Below the pieces are notes generated by a model, which was not told where the DNA came from, made no database searches, and saw only the letters and a program-made list of their open reading frames with translations. Shown one piece after another: positions 57,100-64,000 of a stretch of 64,000 nt of DNA (position 1 is the stretch's first letter; the number at the start of each line of letters is the position of its first letter). This DNA comes from Acidiferrobacteraceae bacterium (GTDB lineage Bacteria; Pseudomonadota; Gammaproteobacteria; Arenicellales; UBA868), in assembly GCA_002721105.1 (NCBI GenBank), contig PBJL01000017.1, positions 41,155 to 105,154 of the forward strand. The letters run 5' to 3'. The position numbers and the translations under genes were made by a program.

Positions 57100-58692
57100 A
57101 TGCGGTATTTAAAGCGCCTTTTATTAGTGGCGATGGTATTTTTGGTTCCTGTGACCGCTGTACAAGCTGAACGAGTTCTTCGGCTTAATGAGGTAGCAGT
57201 AGGTGAGCTCGACCCACACATCGCCTTAGATTACATTGATTCAATTTTGCTTGTGAATTTATATGATCCTTTAGTCCGACCTAAGCCCGGCGGCGGTTTC
57301 TTACCTGGTCTGGCGGAGTCATGGGATGTGTCCGATGATAATCTAACCATTACGTTTACGTTGCAGTCGGGAATAAAGTTTCATGACGGCAGTACCGTAA
57401 ATGCGGACGACGTAGTTTACTCATTTGATCGCAATAAGGCTTTAGGAATGGGTTATGCATATTTGTTTGCTAATTCCTCAGTTGCGAAAAACAGCGACAT
57501 GGAAGTTGTGTTGACTCTTGATAAACCAGATTCAGCAATCCTAGCTGCTCTGACTCGGTTGGGCATCGTGAATAGCGATCTAGTTAAAGCCAACCATCAA
57601 GACGGAGATTTTGGAGATAACGGAGATTATGGAACTGCTTACCTGTCTGCAAATGACGGTGGATCAGGAGCCTATCAGGTTGTTTCCCATAACATGCAAG
57701 AATTGACCGTATTGTCAAAATTCAATGACCATTACGGCGGATTCTTGCCCAAATCACCGGATACCATTCGAGTTATTTATGTTATGGAGACCGCGACTAT
57801 TCGGACTCTCATGTCGAATAAAGAGCACGAAATCACCGCTCAATGGCATCCAGGTACTATGTTTGCTGGACTGGCTGCTGAGGATGGTTTAGGCCTCACA
57901 ACAGAAGATGGTATCGCATACCTAGTTATGCCTATACACACAGCTAAAGCACCTACAGATGATGTTCATGTTCGTCGCGCAATGATTGCAGCGACCGACT
58001 ATGAACAAATGGTTGCGATTGAAAAAGTTACTGAGGATTTAACGGCAGCTAACCGAAGTCGCACAGCATTGCCCGCGGCGTTATCTGGATATGATGCCAG
58101 CGCTCCTGAATTCGAGCAAGATCTAGATGCTGCAAAAGCGCATCTCGCAAAATCCAAGTATGCTGATAATATTGGTGATTATGAAGTCGAAATCGCATGG
58201 ATTGCTGAGGTTCCAAAGGAAGAGAAAATAGCTTTTTTATTGGCACATAACTTATCTCAAATCGGAATGAAGGCAAAAGTAGTGAAGGTACCATGGGCAG
58301 TATACAGCGACCGAGTTACTCAATTAGATACTACGCCTCATGTAGGTCAATTGTATTTCTCAGCTACTTATCCTGACCCATTGTCTTTGTTAGGCGCGTA
58401 TCACTCAAGAGTTCGTGGAAGCTATTCCTCTCATGATTGGCTTGAGGATGCTGAGGTTGATCGCTTGATTGATGCCGCTACTGCTGAGATGGATGAAAGC
58501 AAAAAGAATGAGTTATTGATTGCATTACAAAGACGACTCATTGATGTTGGAGCAGCAATTTATGCTTATGAGACACGAGCATTATTTGCCAAACAGGATT
58601 ACGTCAGTGCTCCATTCCTCGATGATCCAACCAATACTGTAGCAATGATGGGTGGTAACTGGAGATTCAACACGTGGGAAGTTGACGACTAA
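57100..58692 (+). CDS. ABC transporter substrate-binding protein, family 5 (peptide type)
   Basis: A 530-residue periplasmic solute receptor of the DppA/OppA family. A signal peptide (about 1-23, ending AVQA-ERVL) is followed by LNEVAVGELDPHIA, LYDPLVRPKPGGGFLPGLAESWDVSDD and FTLQSGIKFHDGSTVNADDVVYSFDR, all standard for family 5 receptors. Strong GGAGG lies ahead of ATG 57100. A rho-independent terminator follows directly, so this first gene is probably made in excess over the membrane parts. Peptides, glycosides or other small ligands are possible. Confidence 0.92.
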   Translation: MRYLKRLLLVAMVFLVPVTAVQAERVLRLNEVAVGELDPHIALDYIDSILLVNLYDPLVRPKPGGGFLPGLAESWDVSDDNLTITFTLQSGIKFHDGSTVNADDVVYSFDRNKALGMGYAYLFANSSVAKNSDMEVVLTLDKPDSAILAALTRLGIVNSDLVKANHQDGDFGDNGDYGTAYLSANDGGSGAYQVVSHNMQELTVLSKFNDHYGGFLPKSPDTIRVIYVMETATIRTLMSNKEHEITAQWHPGTMFAGLAAEDGLGLTTEDGIAYLVMPIHTAKAPTDDVHVRRAMIAATDYEQMVAIEKVTEDLTAANRSRTALPAALSGYDASAPEFEQDLDAAKAHLAKSKYADNIGDYEVEIAWIAEVPKEEKIAFLLAHNLSQIGMKAKVVKVPWAVYSDRVTQLDTTPHVGQLYFSATYPDPLSLLGAYHSRVRGSYSSHDWLEDAEVDRLIDAATAEMDESKKNELLIALQRRLIDVGAAIYAYETRALFAKQDYVSAPFLDDPTNTVAMMGGNWRFNTWEVDD

Positions 58693-58719
58693 ACCGATCA
58701 ACCACTAAACAGTGTTTAA

Positions 58720-58765
58720 AAAAGAGGGCCAAAGCTCTATGTTGCGCGGGCTTGGCCCTCTTTTA
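58720..58765 (+). terminator. Rho-independent terminator after the binding-protein gene
   Basis: AAGAGGGCCAA (58722-58732) pairs exactly with TTGGCCCTCTT (58752-58762); the stem is GC-rich in the middle and runs into TTTT (58761-58764). The A-run on the 5' side gives extra pairing with the T-run. It lies about 30 bases after the stop of the binding-protein gene and 100 bases before the permease, the usual place for partial termination in ABC importer operons. Confidence 0.88.
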
Positions 58766-58864
58766 TTGGTACTTGAGAATGATCTTGTTTGAAGAAATAA
58801 GTATGTTAGAAAATAATCGGAAACGCAGACTGACGGCTACTGTTCTAGACTGGTAAATCTCCAA

Positions 58865-59878
58865 GTGCAGCTAACAAAATATTTTCTTAAACGAATCGGC
58901 GCTTCGGTTTTTGTTCTTTTTGGCGTCTCGATTGTAATTTTTTTGATAGCTCGAGCAATTCCTGGAGATCCAGCGAGAATGGCTTTAGGGCCTCGTGCGA
59001 GTCCGGAAATGGTGGAACAACTTCGTGAGAGACTCCACTTAAACGATTCTATCCCTGCACAATATTTTTATTTTCTTCGTGGCGTCAGTGAAGGTGACTT
59101 AGGAATGTCACTTTATACCAAACGACCAGTTGTGCAAGATTTAGCTGAATATTTTCCTGCTACTTTCGAGCTCGTAATCTTCGCTGGATTGATAATGGTT
59201 GTTGTAGGCATCCCGTTAGGTATTTTGTCAGCGAGACATCAAGATCGTTTAACCGATAATGTAGCAAGGATTTTTGCACTACTTGGTGTTGTTACGCCAA
59301 CTTTTGTGTGGGCGATCTTTTTTATGTTAATTTTTGCATATATTTTAGATTTATTGCCTATCATGGGCCGGCTCAGTGAGGAAGTTTTGGCTCCACCGGA
59401 CGTGACAGGAATGTATACCTTCGATGCGTTGTTGGCCGGACAATGGCACACTTTTAAGGATGCTTTAATCCATATCATTATGCCGGCTGGAGCGTTAGCT
59501 CTTTCTGGCTTAGGGCAAGCTGCGCGACTTACTAGAACAAATATGCTAGATAGTTTTAGTCGCCCATATAGCGAGATGGCACGTGCTTACAATTTTAGCG
59601 AATTGCAGACTTCCATGAAATATGCGTTGCGGCCGGCAATGATTCCAACATTAACAATACTCGGTTTAGATTTTGCGGTCATGCTAGGAAATGCGTTTTT
59701 AGTAGAAAAAGTTTTCGCATGGGGAGGCTTAGCGCAATATGGCGTAGAGGCAATCTTTTATAAAGATTTGAATGCAATTGTTGGCACAGTTCTTGTGATT
59801 GCCTTATTTTTCTTGGTGGTAAACATGATTATTGATTTAGTTGTTGCTTATTTAAATCCACGTATACGATTAGGATAA
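58865..59878 (+). CDS. ABC transporter permease (DppB type)
   Basis: A 337-residue inner-membrane permease of the peptide-importer family with six helices and the usual N terminus (TKYFLKRIGASVFVLFGVSIVIFLIARAIPGDPA). RPVVQDLAEYFPATFEL precedes the core helices. The cytoplasmic EAA loop reads MARAYNFSELQTSMKYALRP, so the usual glycine of that loop is Asn here. Start is GTG at 58865 without a strong ribosome site. It is the second gene of the importer and is followed by the DppC-type permease after 20 bases. Confidence 0.92.
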   Translation: MQLTKYFLKRIGASVFVLFGVSIVIFLIARAIPGDPARMALGPRASPEMVEQLRERLHLNDSIPAQYFYFLRGVSEGDLGMSLYTKRPVVQDLAEYFPATFELVIFAGLIMVVVGIPLGILSARHQDRLTDNVARIFALLGVVTPTFVWAIFFMLIFAYILDLLPIMGRLSEEVLAPPDVTGMYTFDALLAGQWHTFKDALIHIIMPAGALALSGLGQAARLTRTNMLDSFSRPYSEMARAYNFSELQTSMKYALRPAMIPTLTILGLDFAVMLGNAFLVEKVFAWGGLAQYGVEAIFYKDLNAIVGTVLVIALFFLVVNMIIDLVVAYLNPRIRLG

Positions 59879-59898
59879 GCATTAACGAGATTACAAAA

Positions 59899-60759
59899 AT
59901 GCAAAGAATTTGGAGCAAAATATTTAAGAGCCGAAACTGGTATAACTTCAGTCGCAATCCGCTTTCCATTACTGGCGGGGCTATTGTGTTAATAGTAATT
60001 CTTGCCGCAATTTTTGCGCCATTTTTGACGCCATACCCAGATCACAAAGGAGCTGCTCTTGATTTTGCGAACATGAATAGGCCACCCGATTGGCAGTATC
60101 TGTTTGGCACGGATGGCTTGGGTCGGGATGTGTTTACCAGAGTAATTTTTGGTTATAGGGTTTCACTATTATTAGGAATCGTAGTCTTATCGATTGCAGT
60201 TCCGATTGGCGTTGGCTTGGGATTGATAGCCGGCTATTTCAGCGGAAAAACAGAGATTATCTTAATGCGTATTACGGATGTATTCCTAGCTATACCTGCA
60301 TTAGTGTTAGCTTTAGCAATAATGGGGTTTTTAGAACCCACCTTGATGAATGCCATGATCGCGGTTTCCGCAATGTGGTGGCCATGGACGACTCGGCTTG
60401 TCTATAACATAACGCGGTCGGTTAAAACGGAGGATTTTGTTGTGGCTGCAAAAGTCGTGGGGGCTTCCCACACTCACATTATTCTTCGGGAAATTTTACC
60501 CAACTGCTTGCCAACAATCCTTACAAAGATGACTCTTGACATGGGATTTGTAATTTTAGTCGCAGCATCGCTCAGTTTTCTCGGTCTTGGGGTCCAACCG
60601 CCGACACCTGACCTTGCTTCAATGGTAGCAGATGGATCGCAGTATCTACCGGATCAGTGGTGGTTATCAGTTTTCCCAGGGTTAGCAATATTAATAGTTG
60701 TGCTTGGATTTAACCTTCTAGGTGATGGCCTTAGAGACATGTTGGATGTCGAGATGTAA
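59899..60759 (+). CDS. ABC transporter permease (DppC type)
   Basis: A 286-residue partner permease. The N-terminal NWYNFSRNPLSITGGAIVLIVILAAIFAPFL, the LFGTDGLGRDVFTRVIFGYR segment and a normal EAA loop (VAAKVVGASHTHIILREILP) are the family signature, with ASLSFLGLGVQPPTPDLASMV near the end. It ends one base before the ATPase gene start. Together with the DppB-type protein it forms the membrane channel. Confidence 0.93.
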   Translation: MQRIWSKIFKSRNWYNFSRNPLSITGGAIVLIVILAAIFAPFLTPYPDHKGAALDFANMNRPPDWQYLFGTDGLGRDVFTRVIFGYRVSLLLGIVVLSIAVPIGVGLGLIAGYFSGKTEIILMRITDVFLAIPALVLALAIMGFLEPTLMNAMIAVSAMWWPWTTRLVYNITRSVKTEDFVVAAKVVGASHTHIILREILPNCLPTILTKMTLDMGFVILVAASLSFLGLGVQPPTPDLASMVADGSQYLPDQWWLSVFPGLAILIVVLGFNLLGDGLRDMLDVEM

Positions 60760-60760
60760 C

Positions 60761-61735
60761 ATGATAGACACTTTATTAAACATACAGGATCTCCACTTAA
60801 AGTTTGATTTATATGAAGGCTCTTCTCATGTTTTAAACGGCGTCAATTTAGGAATAGGTAAAGGCGAACGCGTTGCAATTGTTGGGGAGTCAGGCTGTGG
60901 TAAGTCAACGGCGGTAAGGGCTATTTTAGGTTTGTTAACGGGCCGAAATGTAAATCTTGAGGGGAGTATTCGGTTCACAGGTTCTGAGTTAATAAACAAT
61001 AGTGATAAAAAATTATGGCGAGATATTCGAAGCCGTAGAATCAGCATGATCTTTCAGGATCCGACAGCTGCTCTTAACCCTGTTTTTACAATACGTGATC
61101 AGTTAGTCAATGTCATTCGGAGAGGGTCAAATGTTAAAAACAAGAGGCAAGCAATAGATCTCGCAAGAAGCGCTCTTAAACGAGTTGCTATAGCTGATCC
61201 AGATCGCATCTTGGATACATATCCTTTTCAATTGTCTGGGGGTTTAGCCCAACGAGTCATGATCACAATGGCATTGATTAACAAACCAGAATTGGTGCTT
61301 GCGGATGAGCCAGGGTCTGCATTGGATGTGACTGTGCAAGAGCAGACTTTACACCTGATGAGAGATTTAACCGAGGAAGCAGGTGCTGCGGTGCTGATAA
61401 TTACTCATAATTTAGGGGTAGTTAGAGAATTTGCGCAAAGAGTGTATGTTATGTACGCCGGTTCTATAGTAGAGGAAGCAACTGTTGAGGATTTATTTAA
61501 TAGACCCAAACACCCTTACACCCAAGCTCTCATAAATGCAGTACCAAAATTAACAGGCGGTGATCTCCCTACAGCGATCGAAGGAGTGGTTCCAGACTAC
61601 ATTAGACCTCCAAAAGGATGCAGATTTCATACTCGATGCCCTTTGGCTGAAGAGAGATGCCGTTCCCCGCAAAAAATGATTAATGTTAGTAGGGATCATA
61701 GGGTTGCTTGTTTTTTAGCGACGGAGGAGAGCTAG
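60761..61735 (+). CDS. ABC transporter ATPase (DppD type)
   Basis: A 324-residue ATPase from ATG 60761; the longer frame from 60722 lies inside the permease gene. It has GESGCGKST (Walker A), QLSGGLAQRVMI (signature), LVLADEPGSALDV (Walker B; Gly replaces the usual Thr) and the C-terminal oligopeptide extension with four cysteines (GCRFHTRCPL, ERC, ACF) that in relatives binds a [4Fe-4S] cluster. It energises the importer with the DppF-type partner 21 bases downstream. Confidence 0.92.
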   Translation: MIDTLLNIQDLHLKFDLYEGSSHVLNGVNLGIGKGERVAIVGESGCGKSTAVRAILGLLTGRNVNLEGSIRFTGSELINNSDKKLWRDIRSRRISMIFQDPTAALNPVFTIRDQLVNVIRRGSNVKNKRQAIDLARSALKRVAIADPDRILDTYPFQLSGGLAQRVMITMALINKPELVLADEPGSALDVTVQEQTLHLMRDLTEEAGAAVLIITHNLGVVREFAQRVYVMYAGSIVEEATVEDLFNRPKHPYTQALINAVPKLTGGDLPTAIEGVVPDYIRPPKGCRFHTRCPLAEERCRSPQKMINVSRDHRVACFLATEES

Positions 61736-61756
61736 GTTTAAATAGCTAAGAAAATT

Positions 61757-62716
61757 ATGAACGATAAGAGATACTTGGCTATTAACGATATAACTAAACA
61801 TTATCGTGTGCATCAAACCACTGTAAAAGCGCTAGATGGAGTGAACCTGGATATTAGGAAAGGGGATTGTGTTGGTATTGTAGGTGAATCAGGGTCAGGC
61901 AAAACGACATTGGCGAAGTTACTGTTAGGCGTGGAACCAGCAACTACCGGCAGTATGACATTTAATGGGATTGTTTTGCCCTTAAAACGGGACCGGTCTT
62001 TACGAAAGAAAATTCAAGTGGTGCAGCAAAATCCAATGCTGACTTTGAACCCAAAGAGAACTATCAAGCAGACAGTAGGACTGCCACTACGGATTTATGG
62101 ATTCAATGGAGCTAAGACACTAACTGAGAAAGTAGGTGATTTACTAGATACCGTCGGTCTTGCGCGTGAACTTATGGATCGATACCCATCCGCTCTTTCG
62201 GGTGGTCAGCGCCAAAGGGCTGCATTAGCACGAGCTTTAGCCGCAGAACCAGAAATTATTATTTTGGATGAGCCTACATCGGCTCTGGATGTATCTGTCC
62301 AGGCTCGAATCCTTTCACTGCTTAAAGATTTGCAAGAAAAATTTTCGTTAACTTTTTTATTTATTACCCATGATTTAAGTGTTATTCGAAATATGGCATC
62401 ATCCCTGGCCGTGATGTATAGGGGCCGAATAATTGAAGCAGGACAAACAGATTCTATATTCAAAGCTCCAAAGCACCATTATACTGCCATGCTTTTGTCT
62501 TCAGTACCTGTGGTGTCACTCGAAGAACAAAATGCAAAGCCCCAATGGACTTGGACACGAGCCTTATTCGAAGGTGAGGAAAAATATTCCAACGGCTGTA
62601 GTTTTGCTCCTCGATGCCCTTCTAGCGATGAGCCATGTTGGAAATTAGTACCGGAAGAGCAAGAGTTTGCAAATAGACATGTTGCGAAATGTCATCATCC
62701 TAGGTCATCTTCTTAA
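61757..62716 (+). CDS. ABC transporter ATPase (DppF type)
   Basis: A 319-residue ATPase, the second motor of the importer. GESGSGKTT (Walker A), ALSGGQRQRAALARAL (signature), IIILDEPTSALDVSVQ (Walker B) and the C-terminal cysteine segment GCSFAPRCPSSDEPC with a final KCHHP are canonical. It completes a five-gene importer (receptor, two permeases, two ATPases). The M19-family dipeptidase gene converges on it with only 28 bases between stops. Confidence 0.93.
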   Translation: MNDKRYLAINDITKHYRVHQTTVKALDGVNLDIRKGDCVGIVGESGSGKTTLAKLLLGVEPATTGSMTFNGIVLPLKRDRSLRKKIQVVQQNPMLTLNPKRTIKQTVGLPLRIYGFNGAKTLTEKVGDLLDTVGLARELMDRYPSALSGGQRQRAALARALAAEPEIIILDEPTSALDVSVQARILSLLKDLQEKFSLTFLFITHDLSVIRNMASSLAVMYRGRIIEAGQTDSIFKAPKHHYTAMLLSSVPVVSLEEQNAKPQWTWTRALFEGEEKYSNGCSFAPRCPSSDEPCWKLVPEEQEFANRHVAKCHHPRSSS

Positions 62717-62744
62717 AACATAAACAAAAGGGATAGATTGCTCA

Positions 62745-63788
62745 TCATTTCCAGACTTGTTGGGCTACTCTCTTGAAATTCCCGCCTAGTATTCCTATTA
62801 TGTTTTCGTTGGTATAGCCACGATCAATCATCATTTGTGTTAGCTCTAATAATTGTTCCGGTTGGGCGTTTTCATGATCAACATGTGGTTGATTTTGATT
62901 CATCGGCCAAGCATCTGGACTGGTTCTCGCTGACGCCCAGAAAGCAGGTATATTTTTTACATAATCTAAACCAATTCCTACGTGTTCGGGGCCAATGAGT
63001 TCAGCCATATAATCAAGGTGACTAAACATGGATTCAGTTTTGGCAGCTTGGTCAATCAAGAAGCCACCAACACCGTTGATTCCAATTACTCCGCCGGTAT
63101 CAGCACAAGCGCGAATTTGTTCGTCAGTAATATTTCGATAGTGGCTAGCGACACCTAGGGCACAACAATGAGAAAAAATAAATGGGCTTTCGGTGAGCTC
63201 CATGGCTTCTAGTGTTGTTCGGCGACCTGAGTGAGTTCCATCTATCAACATTCCAATAGCGTTCATTTTCTTGACGAGTCTGCGGCCAAATAAGCTAAGG
63301 CCAGCATTAGTATCATCAGCGCATCCATCACCCACAAAATTCTTCTGATTGTACGCTAACAGCATGTGTCGAACTCCCAAGTTGTAATAAACTTCCACCA
63401 TATCAAGTGATCTTTCAAGTGGATTGGTTTCTTGAAGGTTTAAAGTTAACGCAAGGTCGCCATTTGCCTTTGCTTCAACAATGTCGTCAACGGTTGAGAT
63501 TAAACGCATTTTTCCAAATTTTCGAATTTGATTTTTAACCCACGCGATTTGTAAGGTTGTTCCTCTAATTGAGCCTGGAAAATCATTTACTGTTAATGAT
63601 ACAAGATCGATACCTGCTGATTTAAAACGTGGCAAAGTTACGTCCTCATCCGCATAGCCTTCAACCCATGGTAAGGTCATGTCCCACACTAATGCTTTTT
63701 CATAAAGTGCTTGCGTTTCCGGCGTAATATTCTCAGGGTGATAAGACGGGCGAGGCCCAAGGTCTTTTGGCATGTCTAATTTCTCCAT
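62745..63788 (-). CDS. M19-family (renal dipeptidase-type) metallopeptidase, variant metal site
   Basis: A 347-residue protein of the membrane/renal dipeptidase family. Recognisable parts are LQETNPLE (bridging Glu120), LIDGTHSGRRTTLEAM (His186), FSHCCALGVASHYRNITDEQIRA (His207) and GGVIGINGVGGFL. The N-terminal HxD metal pair expected in a DGHNDLP-like segment is VWDMTLPW here, giving Asp36 and Thr38 instead of His and Asp. It may bind metal differently or act on another substrate. No signal peptide is seen. It lies between the importer and the start of HyuA, which suggests handling of imported peptides or cyclic amides. Confidence 0.82.
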   Translation of the reverse strand: MEKLDMPKDLGPRPSYHPENITPETQALYEKALVWDMTLPWVEGYADEDVTLPRFKSAGIDLVSLTVNDFPGSIRGTTLQIAWVKNQIRKFGKMRLISTVDDIVEAKANGDLALTLNLQETNPLERSLDMVEVYYNLGVRHMLLAYNQKNFVGDGCADDTNAGLSLFGRRLVKKMNAIGMLIDGTHSGRRTTLEAMELTESPFIFSHCCALGVASHYRNITDEQIRACADTGGVIGINGVGGFLIDQAAKTESMFSHLDYMAELIGPEHVGIGLDYVKNIPAFWASARTSPDAWPMNQNQPHVDHENAQPEQLLELTQMMIDRGYTNENIIGILGGNFKRVAQQVWK

Positions 63789-63893
63789 TTTGTTAGCAAA
63801 AATAAGCCGGATGATTTACATAGGAAGCATTTCTTTCGTAAACTATAGCTTAATGGTAACAAAATTGCTGTCAATATCGAGGGAGAAAATAGT

Positions 63894-64000
63894 ATGTCAA
63901 CTCGCATAGGTGTGGATATCGGAGGCACATTTACCGATCTAATTTTTTATGATGATCAGACGGGATCTACAATAATTGGAAAAGTTCCTACTACCCCGGA
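63894..64000 (+). CDS. hyuA: Hydantoinase A / oxoprolinase family protein, N-terminal fragment (cut by window)
   Basis: Only 35 codons are inside the window, open to the last base. They start MSTRIGVDIGGTFTDLIFYDD, the glycine-rich nucleotide-binding entry of the HyuA family, preceded by a good GGGAG ribosome site. HyuA partners HyuB in ATP-dependent hydrolysis of hydantoins or 5-oxoproline, or in ketone carboxylation. It is divergent from the M19 gene, with 105 bases of promoter region between. Whether a second hyuB follows outside is not visible. Confidence 0.85.
   Translation, partial: MSTRIGVDIGGTFTDLIFYDDQTGSTIIGKVPTTP

Overview
The window reads as chromosome of a low-GC (high-30s to about 40 % by eye, not computed), probably marine, gammaproteobacterium. 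The order gyrA-pheA-hisC-tyrA-aroA-cmk-rpsA-ihfB, then lapA-lapB, then an O-antigen-type locus, is the Pseudomonas-like gammaproteobacterial arrangement. ftsK-lolA-crcB-serS-tRNA-Ser and mfd-csiV also fit that class. A DmdA-like (DMSP demethylase family) gene and a peptide/hydantoinase catabolic region point to a heterotroph using dissolved organic matter. Non-ATG starts (GTG/TTG) are frequent, even on essential genes. No insertion sequence, prophage, CRISPR array or rRNA was seen.

Layout. (1) 1-4212: end of nuoL, then nuoM and nuoN, the membrane proton-pumping arm of complex I. (2) 4418-14199: gyrA followed by an aromatic amino acid supercluster (pheA, hisC, tyrA, aroA), cmk, rpsA and ihfB; serC, usual between gyrA and pheA, is absent. 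(3) 14267-15741: lapA-lapB, control of LPS synthesis. (4) 15916-31728: a surface-polysaccharide locus. It starts with heptose genes (hldA kinase, hldD) and dTDP-sugar genes (rfbB, rfbA), then an ABC exporter (wzm/wzt with a C-terminal extension). Three genes on the opposite strand follow: two GT2-type glycosyltransferase genes and one methyltransferase/kinase-like gene. It ends with another GT2, a WbpL/WecA-type initiating transferase and a WbpM-type dehydratase. (5) 31819-38776: csiV and mfd, ispD-ispF, an Smr-domain gene and trxB. (6) 38966-43801: ftsK-lolA-crcB-serS and tRNA-Ser(UGA). (7) 43893-64000: accessory metabolism with frequent strand switching.

How the genes work together. In region 4 the sugar-nucleotide genes feed the glycosyltransferases, which build on undecaprenyl-phosphate primed by the WbpL-like enzyme. 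Wzm/Wzt would export the finished chain. The methyltransferase/kinase-like protein is a plausible chain-end modifier read by the Wzt C-terminal domain. In region 7 a leftward set (MDR oxidoreductase, EthD-like protein, DmdA-like protein, CitE-like lyase) looks like a one-carbon/organosulfur or acyl-CoA module. A complete Dpp/Opp-type importer (binding protein, two permeases, two ATPases) is surrounded by an amidohydrolase, HyuB, an M19-family dipeptidase variant and the start of HyuA, which suggests uptake and hydrolysis of peptides or cyclic amides. The two most interesting targets are the putative chain-terminator system in region 4 and the importer/hydantoinase region with its cluster of dyad sites at 56856-56937.
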